The notes under the pieces were generated by a model. The model was not told the DNA's origin, made no database searches, and was given only the letters and a program-made list of their open reading frames with translations. A program made the position numbers and the translations under genes. This document shows, piece after piece, positions 53,124-59,679 of a stretch of 64,000 nt of DNA (positions within the stretch are counted from its first letter, which is position 1; the number at the start of each line of letters is the position of its first letter). Origin of the DNA: Sphingomonas sp. GM_Shp_1. Lineage in GTDB: Bacteria > Pseudomonadota > Alphaproteobacteria > Sphingomonadales > Sphingomonadaceae. Location: positions 1-64,000 of the forward strand of contig NZ_JALNUR010000015.1 of NCBI RefSeq assembly GCF_026540895.1. The letters are read 5' to 3'.

Positions 53124-53732
53124 TCAGGCCTCTTCCGAACCTTCGGCCGCCGTGTCGGCGTCGTCCGCGGCGGTCGGGACCGTCGGCGGAACGATCGTGG
53201 CGATCGCGAAGTCACGGTCGTCGATCGCCGGCGTGGCGCCCTTGGGCAGCTTCACGTCCGAGATGTGGATCGAGTCGCCGACTTCCAGACCCTTCAGCGA
53301 GATGGTGATCTCGGCGGGGATGTCGGCGGCGTCGACGACGATCTCGATCTCGTGGCGGGTGATGTTCAGGACACCGCCCTGCTTGATGCCACGGCTTTCC
53401 TCTTCGTCGGTGAAGACGACCGGAACGGCGACGGTGACGGTCTCATGCTCGCCGATGCGCAGGAAGTCGACGTGCAGCGGGCGGTCGCTGACCGGATGGA
53501 ACGCGACGTCCTTCGCCAGCGTGCGCTGGCCGTCCACCATGATGACCGAGGTGAAGAAGTGACCGGTCATCAGCGCCTTGACGAGGGCCTTCTCTTCGAG
53601 ATGGATCGACGCGGGGGCCTGGTTACGGCCATAGATCACGGCGGGGACGCGGCCTTCACGACGCAGCGAACGGGAGGCTCCCTTGCCAACCTGATCGCGC
53701 GTCTCGGCGGCGAGCGTAAGGGTGTCGCTCAT
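53124..53732 (-). CDS. rplY: 50S ribosomal protein L25/general stress protein Ctc
   Basis: Binds 5S rRNA. The 202-residue long form has an N-terminal L25 domain ([29 protein letters not shown]...) and the C-terminal TL5/Ctc domain (about 95-190) plus an acidic Ala-rich tail. ATG 53732 is placed exactly before the L25 domain. Unlike in many relatives, the peptidyl-tRNA hydrolase gene is not adjacent. Confidence 0.96.
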   Translation of the reverse strand: MSDTLTLAAETRDQVGKGASRSLRREGRVPAVIYGRNQAPASIHLEEKALVKALMTGHFFTSVIMVDGQRTLAKDVAFHPVSDRPLHVDFLRIGEHETVTVAVPVVFTDEEESRGIKQGGVLNITRHEIEIVVDAADIPAEITISLKGLEVGDSIHISDVKLPKGATPAIDDRDFAIATIVPPTVPTAADDADTAAEGSEEA

Positions 53733-53856
53733 TCCAGTAACTCCGAAACAAAATGGATATAGGCTTCCGACCACGCCTCCAGGGATGACCATGACCGGAA
53801 GCGGCGGCGCATAGCGGCAATGACGGGGAAAGGCAAGGTGGCCTGCCCCCGCATCG

Positions 53857-54756
53857 TCAATAGGCGATACGCTGTGCCTTGATCCCCTGCTTGGCGAGTT
53901 GCGCCTGGACGCTGTCGCCGCCCGCCAGATGGCCGGCACCCACCGCGATGAAGACGGTGCCGGGCTTGGCCATCCGCTCCTTGATCCACGTCGCCCAGCG
54001 GGCGTTGCGGTCGGTGAGCAGGGTCTTGGCGACCTCCGGCGAGTCCTTCAGGCTTTCGTTCATGGTGCGGGCCAGCGCGTCGGGATCGCCCTTGGCCCAT
54101 TCGTCGACCATCTCGGCCATTTCCTCGCCCGCCTTGGGCAGGTCGTCGACGGTCGAGGTCAGGAAGTCGATCTGCGCCTTTTGCGACAGGCCGTTGAAAT
54201 AGCCGATCTGCTGCTCGGCGGTCTCCAGCCCGGCAACGGGCTTGCCCGCCGCCTTGGCGGCATCGGCCAGCACGGTTTCGGGCCCGTTCTTCGGATCATA
54301 GCCCAGCTTCTGGATCGGCGCGAGCGACAGGGTGACGCCCACCAGCCAGGGCTTCATCCGATCGAAATTGCGCGGGTCGGCTCCCAGATCGGTCACGGCC
54401 TTCAGATAGGCGCCCCGCTTGTCGGCGGGCAGTTGCTCGGTCAGGGTCGGGCCGGTGGCGACGATGCCGTTCTTCAGCACGATCTGCTGCATCGTCGCCG
54501 GGTCGGGCTGCACCATTTCCAGCATCAACTGATCGGACTTGTCGAAGGCGGTCTTCACCGCTTCGTCGAACCAGCTCAGGCCCGGCTTCAGGACGTGGAT
54601 GGTGCCGAACAGGTAGATGGTGGTGTCGGCATCCTTGACCACCCACAGCGCGGGATCGGCGTCATTGGGGTCCTTCGCGGGCGTGGTCTGCGCACAGGCC
54701 GGGAGCGCCAGCATCAGCGCGAGCGAGGTGAGGGCGGTCTTCATGATCGTCTTCAT
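53857..54756 (-). CDS. TraB/GumN family protein
   Basis: The 299-residue protein has a signal peptide or lipoprotein-like signal (LALPACAQ) and the TraB/GumN pattern: YLFGTIHVL near 48-56, LMLEMVQPD, and the C-terminal [11 protein letters not shown], with conserved Gly-His pairs that suggest a metal-dependent peptidase-like fold. Function in this family is largely unknown; plasmid TraB inhibits pheromones. Two in-frame ATGs four codons apart begin the gene. Confidence 0.88.
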   Translation of the reverse strand: MKTIMKTALTSLALMLALPACAQTTPAKDPNDADPALWVVKDADTTIYLFGTIHVLKPGLSWFDEAVKTAFDKSDQLMLEMVQPDPATMQQIVLKNGIVATGPTLTEQLPADKRGAYLKAVTDLGADPRNFDRMKPWLVGVTLSLAPIQKLGYDPKNGPETVLADAAKAAGKPVAGLETAEQQIGYFNGLSQKAQIDFLTSTVDDLPKAGEEMAEMVDEWAKGDPDALARTMNESLKDSPEVAKTLLTDRNARWATWIKERMAKPGTVFIAVGAGHLAGGDSVQAQLAKQGIKAQRIAY

Positions 54757-54795
54757 GGGATCGGGCTTTCGGAAAAGGAAGGGGAGGTGCCGGTG

Positions 54796-55239
54796 TCAGG
54801 TGTATTTGCGCCACATCCAGACGATGCCGCAGGTGGCCATGAGCGCGCAGTACACCCATTCGACTTGAAGCTGAGGCAGCACGCCGCCGCGCCACAGGAA
54901 CCACCAGACGGGGGCGCCCAGCCCGACGACGTAAAAGGCCGCCAGCGCACCGTCGCGATAGGCGCGGCTTTCATGCTCGTCGACGACGCGGTGCCAGCGC
55001 CATGAGATGATCGGCACCACGATGCCCCACATGAGTGCCATGAGGATCGCGAACCACAGCGGCAGCGGCGATGTCCATGGATCGAAATGGCCGGATTTCA
55101 GTGCCGTCGTATTGGAAAGCGCCACCATGATGCCAGTTGCCAGGCCCATGACGCCGCCCACGGCGCCCGAAATGGCCACCAGCCGGTGATTGGCCCGTTC
55201 GCTAGGCCCGCGGCTGTCGCGTTTGGAAAGGTGGGTCAT
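54796..55239 (-). CDS. Membrane protein of the Xre cassette (distal)
   Basis: The 147-residue protein has four hydrophobic segments (about 20-42, 58-80, 98-116, 122-142) and a charged loop RWHRVVDEHESRAYRDGA, a pattern seen in small membrane proteins paired with Xre-type regulators. No signal peptide is evident. The start overlaps the preceding stop (ATGA). Function unknown. Confidence 0.72.
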   Translation of the reverse strand: MTHLSKRDSRGPSERANHRLVAISGAVGGVMGLATGIMVALSNTTALKSGHFDPWTSPLPLWFAILMALMWGIVVPIISWRWHRVVDEHESRAYRDGALAAFYVVGLGAPVWWFLWRGGVLPQLQVEWVYCALMATCGIVWMWRKYT

Positions 55240-55403
55240 GGTCGCACCTCGATGGAAAGATGGACGGAGAAATGCGGCAACGCTGCTTTATCGGCGGCGA
55301 CCGTTGAGCGGGGAGTGGCGGCGAGCGTGACATCGCCGACCCGCCCAACGCCCCAGCCGAGCAGTGACAGAGCGATGCCTGCGCCGATCAGGTGGCGGCT
55401 CAT
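55236..55403 (-). CDS. Small membrane-anchored protein of the Xre cassette
   Basis: A 55-residue open frame reads MSRHLIGAGIALSLLGWGVG and continues with a Thr/Ala-rich stretch ending LPHFSVHLSIEVRP. It has one N-terminal hydrophobic segment that could be a signal anchor. Both of its ends overlap neighbours by ATGA, which strongly suggests it is real and co-translated. Confidence 0.68.
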   Translation of the reverse strand: MSRHLIGAGIALSLLGWGVGRVGDVTLAATPRSTVAADKAALPHFSVHLSIEVRP

Positions 55404-55846
55404 GACCGCACCCGGCGGATGAAGTAGAAGGCCAGGCCGAGCACTGCGGACATCAGCCACGCGACATAGCCCGGATTGGACAGCGCAATGTACTTTGCCG
55501 CGATCGTCACGACGGCCTGTAGCAGAAAGCTGCTGAACCCGATCACCGCCCATGTCTGCACCGCCAGCAGTCGCTGAACCTCGTCGGCATCGCGCCAATT
55601 GTGCCAGGCCACCATGATGGCCAGCAGCAGGACCGGGATCAGCATCGCATCGAGGACCCATTCAGGGGTACGATGGGGGGCGCTGCCACGCACGCCCGCG
55701 ATAAAGCCGTCGATAAAGGGAAAGCCGAGCACGACCGCTGTCGTCACGATGGCGAGTGCGACTCGCCGTCGGTTCGTCCGTGCCGCCTTCTCGGCTAGAC
55801 GTGCTTCGCCCCATCCGGCGGGCTTACTCACCTTCATGCTCGTCAT
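55400..55846 (-). CDS. Membrane protein of the Xre cassette (proximal)
   Basis: The 148-residue protein has a basic N terminus (EARLAEKAARTNRRR) and four membrane segments at about 28-47, 63-82, 96-115 and 122-143. A WHNWRDADEVQRLLAVQTW loop joins the middle segments. GGAGA lies before ATG 55846, inside the end of the xre gene, so it overlaps it by 23 bp. Possibly a membrane sensor or antagonist for the regulator; this is inferred from context only. Confidence 0.73.
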   Translation of the reverse strand: MTSMKVSKPAGWGEARLAEKAARTNRRRVALAIVTTAVVLGFPFIDGFIAGVRGSAPHRTPEWVLDAMLIPVLLLAIMVAWHNWRDADEVQRLLAVQTWAVIGFSSFLLQAVVTIAAKYIALSNPGYVAWLMSAVLGLAFYFIRRVRS

Positions 55847-56027
55847 CGAAAATCTCCTCGATCGGCATGGCGAACAGGCGGCCGATGCGGAACGCGAGCG
55901 GCAGCGAGGGGTCGTATTTCCCCGTTTCGATGGCGTTGACGGCCTGGCGCGACACGTCGAGCCGCCCGGCCAACTCCGCCTGGCTCCAATTGCGTTCGGC
56001 GCGCAGCACCTTGAGGCGATTTTTCAT
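55824..56027 (-). CDS. Xre-family (Cro/C1) helix-turn-helix regulator
   Basis: The 67-residue protein is a minimal Cro/C1-type DNA-binding domain: MKNRLKVLRAERNWSQAELA and SRQAVNAIETGKYDPSLPLA form the five-helix HTH, followed by IGRLFAMPIEEIF. It lacks any effector domain. AGGAGG lies just before ATG 56027; six additional codons upstream are less likely. It is the first gene of the four-gene membrane cassette and probably binds the twin dyads just upstream. Confidence 0.9.
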   Translation of the reverse strand: MKNRLKVLRAERNWSQAELAGRLDVSRQAVNAIETGKYDPSLPLAFRIGRLFAMPIEEIFDDEHEGE

Positions 56028-56079
56028 CTCCACCTCCTCTGGCATGGCTGGCCTCCCTTGTCATCACTCCATGACCTTA

Positions 56080-56097
56080 TGTCAGGTGACCATGACA
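56080..56097. promoter_or_regulatory. Candidate Xre operator 1
   Basis: TGTCA-N8-TGACA at 56080-56097, 52 bp before the xre start. It has the same half-sites and spacing as operator 2, 40 bp further upstream. Confidence 0.65.
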
Positions 56098-56119
56098 AAG
56101 TGACAGTGAGTCGCGACAT

Positions 56120-56137
56120 TGTCAACAAGACCTGACA
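56120..56137. promoter_or_regulatory. Candidate Xre operator 2
   Basis: TGTCA-N8-TGACA at 56120-56137, extended to TTGTCA-N8-TGACAA. It is 40 bp (about four helical turns) from operator 1 and 120 bp before glyQ on the other strand, so it could affect both directions. A further half-site (TGACA) lies at 56101. Confidence 0.65.
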
Positions 56138-56256
56138 AAATATCATGGGTGGCTGACTAGGTGCGAGTGGTGCGGCGCTCGCCTTGACCGGGAAGGGGGC
56201 ATGAGCCAAAGCCTGCCCCCATTATGCAGACCCGAAACGGCACCCCGGAGGGACCC

Positions 56257-57111
56257 ATGTCCTTCCAGCGCATGATCCTCGCCCTCCATGACTATTGGAG
56301 CGAGCGGGGATGCGTGATCCTGCAACCCTATGACATGGAGATGGGGGCGGGCACCTTTCACCCCGCGACCACGCTGCGTGCGCTGGGCCCGGACAGCTGG
56401 AACGCCGCCTTCGTCCAGCCGTGCCGCCGCCCGACCGATGGTCGTTATGGCGAGAACCCCAACCGGCTCCAGCATTATTACCAGTATCAGGTCATCCTGA
56501 AGCCCTCGCCCGCCGACCTGCAGGACCTGTATCTGGGCAGCCTAGCCGCGATCGGCGTCGACATGGCCAAGCACGATATCCGCTTCGTGGAGGATGACTG
56601 GGAAAGCCCTACCTTGGGCGCCTGGGGCCTGGGCTGGGAAGTCTGGTGCGACGGCATGGAGGTGACGCAGTTCACCTATTTTCAGCAGATGGGCGGATAT
56701 GACATGAAGCCCGTCGCGGGCGAGTTGACCTACGGGCTCGAGCGTCTGGCCATGTATATCCAGGACGTCGACAATGTGTACGACCTGCGCTTCAACGATG
56801 CGGGCGTGAGCTATGGCGACGTGTTTCTCGAAAACGAGAAGCAGATGTCGACCTGGAATTTCGAGGTCGCCGACACGGAGACGCTGTTCGACGCCTTCAG
56901 GAAGGCGGCGGCCGAGTGCGAACGATGCCTGGAGGCCAAGCTGCCCATCCCCGCCTATGAACAGGCGATCAAGGCCAGCCACACCTTCAACCTGCTGCAA
57001 GCGCGCGGCGTGATCTCGGTGGCGGAGCGCCAGGCCTATATGGGCCGCGTCCGCGACCTCGCGAAGGGCGCCTGCGGTGCCTGGATGGACAAGAACGGAT
57101 GGGCGGCGTGA
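56257..57111 (+). CDS. glyQ: Glycyl-tRNA synthetase, alpha subunit
   Basis: Catalytic subunit of the alpha2-beta2 glycyl-tRNA synthetase. The 284-residue class II enzyme has the motif start [25 protein letters not shown] (residues 1-25, shown in part) and the conserved [21 protein letters not shown] and [19 protein letters not shown] blocks. GGAGG precedes ATG 56257. It is followed by a family B element before glyS. Confidence 0.97.
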   Translation: MSFQRMILALHDYWSERGCVILQPYDMEMGAGTFHPATTLRALGPDSWNAAFVQPCRRPTDGRYGENPNRLQHYYQYQVILKPSPADLQDLYLGSLAAIGVDMAKHDIRFVEDDWESPTLGAWGLGWEVWCDGMEVTQFTYFQQMGGYDMKPVAGELTYGLERLAMYIQDVDNVYDLRFNDAGVSYGDVFLENEKQMSTWNFEVADTETLFDAFRKAAAECERCLEAKLPIPAYEQAIKASHTFNLLQARGVISVAERQAYMGRVRDLAKGACGAWMDKNGWAA

Positions 57112-57126
57112 TGCCGACCATCATTC

Positions 57127-57257
57127 CTCCCTGCGCCGCGCGCAGGGAGGGGGACCATTGCGCCAGCAATGGTGGAGGGGCCGCCGCGTCAGCGGCGGAT
57201 GCCCGCCGCCCCCTCCACCGGCTGCGCCGGTCCCCCTCCCCATCGTTGATGGGGAGG
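57127..57257. repeat. Family B element between glyQ and glyS
   Basis: Complete, diverged element: CTCCCTGCGCCGCGCGCAGG, CCATTGCGCCAGCAATGG, spacer, and CCGGCTGCGCCGG with a closing CCCCATCGTTGATGGGGAGG. Its final GGGGAGG (57251-57257) is positioned to act as the glyS ribosome-binding site. Confidence 0.85.
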
Positions 57258-57271
57258 AATTGAGAGTGACC

Positions 57272-59554
57272 ATGACCGATTTCCTGCTCGAACTCCGCTC
57301 CGAAGAAATCCCCGCCCGGATGCAGGCGGGTGCGCGCGACAATCTCGCCAAGCTGTTCGCCGCCGAACTGGCCAAGGCCGGGCTGTCGGCGGGTGAGATC
57401 GTCACCTATGCGGGCCCGCGTCGCCTAGCCCTGATCGCCAAGGGCTTGCCCGCCGCGACCGAGGCCGTCTCCGAAGAGGTGAAGGGCCCGCGCGCGTCGG
57501 CCCCGCCCCAGGCGCTGGAGGGCTTTCTCCGCAAGACCGGGCTGACCCGCGAGCAACTGACCGAGCGCGACGGCGTACTCTTCGCGATCACCGAGAAGCC
57601 CGGCCGCGCGACCGCCGAGGTGCTGGCCGAGGCGATCCCCGCGATCATCCGCGCCTTCCCCTGGCCCAAGTCGATGCGCTGGGGGGCGGAGTCCGCTTCG
57701 ACCGAATCGATGCGCTGGGTCCGCCCGCTCCACGCCGTCGTCGCGCTGTTCGGCGGTGAGATCGTGCCGTTCGAGATCGCCGGGATCACCAGCGGCAACG
57801 TCACGCGCGGTCACCGCTTCCACGCGCCCGCCGAGATCGTGCTGACCGGCGCGGATGCTTATGTCGAGCAGTTGCGCGCGGCCAAGGTGCTGGTCGACCA
57901 GGACGAGCGCGCCGCGATCATCCGGACCCGCGCCTCCGCGCTGGCCGCCGAGGCCGGGCTGGAACTGGTCGAGGACGAAGGGCTGGTCGCCGAGAATGCC
58001 GGGCTGACCGAATGGCCGGTGCCGCTGCTCGGCCGCTTCGACGAAGCGTTCCTCGACGTACCGCCGGAAGTCATCCAGCTTACCGCACGGGTGAACCAGA
58101 AATATTTCGTCTGCCGCTCCAGCGACGGCAAGCTGGCCAACGCCTTTGTCTGCACGGCGAATATCGAGGCGAGCGACGGCGGCGCGAAGATCGTCGAGGG
58201 CAATGGCAAGGTGCTCGCCGCCCGCCTGTCCGACGCGCGCTTCTTCTACGAGACGGACCTGAAGACCAAGCTCGACGATCTGCGGCCCAAGCTGGAAAAG
58301 ATCGTCTTCCACGAAAAGCTCGGTACCGTCGCCGACAAGGTCGAGCGGGTGGCGAAACTCGCCCGCTGGCTGGTGGAAGAGGGTATCGTCGGCGCTGCAC
58401 AGCCCTCTCCCCACCGGGGAGAGAGAGGGGACCCGCGGCAAGGCCGTGGGGAGGGTGAGGGGCAGCCCAGCAGCGCCTCGCCCGCGTCGGCCCCTCACCC
58501 CGGCCCTCTCCCCGATGGGGAGAGGGAGCGGCTTGCCGATCTGGCGGAGCGCGCCGCGTATCTGGCGAAGGCCGATCTCGTCACCGGCATGGTCGGCGAG
58601 TTCCCCGAATTGCAGGGTCTGATGGGCGGCTACTACGCCGCCGCGCAGGGCGAAGACCCGCGCGTGGCCGAGGCGGTTCGCGATCACTACAAGCCGGTCG
58701 GGCAGGGGGATGACGTCCCCACCGCGCCGGTGACGGTGGCCGTGGCGCTGGCGGATAAGCTGGATACGATCGTCTCGTTTTTCTCGATCGATGAGAAGCC
58801 GACTGGCTCGAAAGATCCGTTCGCACTCCGTCGTGCAGCGCTCGGCGTGATTGCGATCGTCTTGACGAATAATCTGCGTGCCTCGCTCTACTCGCTATTT
58901 GATCAGGCCGCTCCAAAAGCGGGAGACAGCGATATAGGGCGGATTGTCGCAGCCGATTACTTTTACGATTTTGTTATTGACCGGCTTAAGGTCCAGCAGC
59001 GCAGCGAAGGCGTCCGGCATGACGTGATTGATGCAGTCGTTCGTATGGGAGGAGATGACGACATTAGCGGTGAGCGCGACCTCGTCCGTCTGCTCGCCCG
59101 CGTCCGTGCGCTGCAAGCCTTCGTCACCACCGACGACGGCGCCAACCTGCTCGCCGGATACAAGCGCGCCGCGAACATCCTGAAGAAGGAGGGCGTTCCC
59201 CCTCCCGTCACCCCAGCGCAGGCTGTGGTCTCTGGCGAGAGCGTGGGACAGGAGTCGCAAAAGGCCCCAGCCTCCGCTGGTGCGACGGCTGGGGGCGATA
59301 TCGAGCCGGCCGAAGCGGCGCTCAAGGAGGCGCTCGACGCCGCCGAGCCCAAGGCGGCGGCAGCGGTAAAGGCCGAGGATTTCGAGGCCGCCATGGCCGC
59401 GCTCGCCTCGCTTCGCGCGCCGATCGACCGGTTCTTCGATGACGTGACCGTCAACGACGCCGACCCGGCCAAGCGTGCCGCGCGCCTCGCGCTGCTCGCC
59501 CGCGTTCGGGCCGCCGTCCACACGGTGGCGGATTTCTCGCGGATCGAGGGATGA
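57272..59554 (+). CDS. glyS: Glycyl-tRNA synthetase, beta subunit, with two in-frame repeat insertions
   Basis: The 760-residue protein is the tRNA-binding/editing-type subunit; start FLLELRSEEIPARMQAGAR, middle TEWPVPLLG..FLDVPPEVIQLT, HD-like EFPELQGLMGGYYA, and C-terminal anticodon-binding domain. It is about 70 residues longer than the usual ~690. The excess matches two insertions: residues about 378-418 from a family D repeat (58403-58526) and residues about 646-671 from another repeat (59207-59286). Both keep frame. The stretch 58790-59090 has atypical AT-rich codons. The start could be GTG 57266 rather than ATG 57272. Confidence 0.93.
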   Translation: MTDFLLELRSEEIPARMQAGARDNLAKLFAAELAKAGLSAGEIVTYAGPRRLALIAKGLPAATEAVSEEVKGPRASAPPQALEGFLRKTGLTREQLTERDGVLFAITEKPGRATAEVLAEAIPAIIRAFPWPKSMRWGAESASTESMRWVRPLHAVVALFGGEIVPFEIAGITSGNVTRGHRFHAPAEIVLTGADAYVEQLRAAKVLVDQDERAAIIRTRASALAAEAGLELVEDEGLVAENAGLTEWPVPLLGRFDEAFLDVPPEVIQLTARVNQKYFVCRSSDGKLANAFVCTANIEASDGGAKIVEGNGKVLAARLSDARFFYETDLKTKLDDLRPKLEKIVFHEKLGTVADKVERVAKLARWLVEEGIVGAAQPSPHRGERGDPRQGRGEGEGQPSSASPASAPHPGPLPDGERERLADLAERAAYLAKADLVTGMVGEFPELQGLMGGYYAAAQGEDPRVAEAVRDHYKPVGQGDDVPTAPVTVAVALADKLDTIVSFFSIDEKPTGSKDPFALRRAALGVIAIVLTNNLRASLYSLFDQAAPKAGDSDIGRIVAADYFYDFVIDRLKVQQRSEGVRHDVIDAVVRMGGDDDISGERDLVRLLARVRALQAFVTTDDGANLLAGYKRAANILKKEGVPPPVTPAQAVVSGESVGQESQKAPASAGATAGGDIEPAEAALKEALDAAEPKAAAAVKAEDFEAAMAALASLRAPIDRFFDDVTVNDADPAKRAARLALLARVRAAVHTVADFSRIEG
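58403..58526 (+). repeat. Family D element inserted in frame in glyS
   Basis: CTCTCCCC-ACC-GGGGAGAG (58405-58423), GGGTGAGGGG (58453-58462) paired with CCCCTCACCC (58491-58500), and CCCTCTCCCC-GAT-GGGGAGAGGG (58504-58526) reproduce the architecture of the intergenic element at 24167-24278. It encodes a Pro/Gly/Arg/Glu-rich segment starting PSPHRGERGDPRQGRGEGEG, without a stop. Confidence 0.92.
59207..59286 (+). repeat. Second, unrelated repeat in frame in glyS
   Basis: GTCACCCCAGCGCAGGCTG (59207-59225, arm to 59228) and its inverted partner (59265-59286, AGCCTCCGCTGGTGCGAC) pair over 22 bp with four mismatches. It has the look of the CCCAGC...GCTGGG palindromes scattered between genes in many alphaproteobacteria. 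It encodes PVTPAQAVVSGESVGQESQK and the start of the following APASAGATAG. Confidence 0.8.
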
Positions 59555-59624
59555 TTAAGCGCCGGATCGGGAAACGGAATGCGACGTTCCTGTCTTCCCC
59601 TCCGGCAATATCGCCTTATTAAAG

Positions 59625-59651
59625 CCGACGCCTGTGTCCCCAGGGCGTCGG
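59625..59651 (+). promoter_or_regulatory. Hairpin in the glyS-ppdK gap
   Basis: CCGACGCC (59625-59632) and GGCGTCGG (59644-59651) form an 8-bp stem 28 bp before the ppdK start. It may be a weak terminator of glyQS or part of the ppdK leader. Confidence 0.5.
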
Positions 59652-59679
59652 ACGATACGACCAGTAAAGGATCGAACCG

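Noticed and set aside
58403..58526. Frameshift or pseudogene in glyS
   Set aside because: The frame stays open through both inserts and conserved motifs continue after them, so the gene is probably functional.
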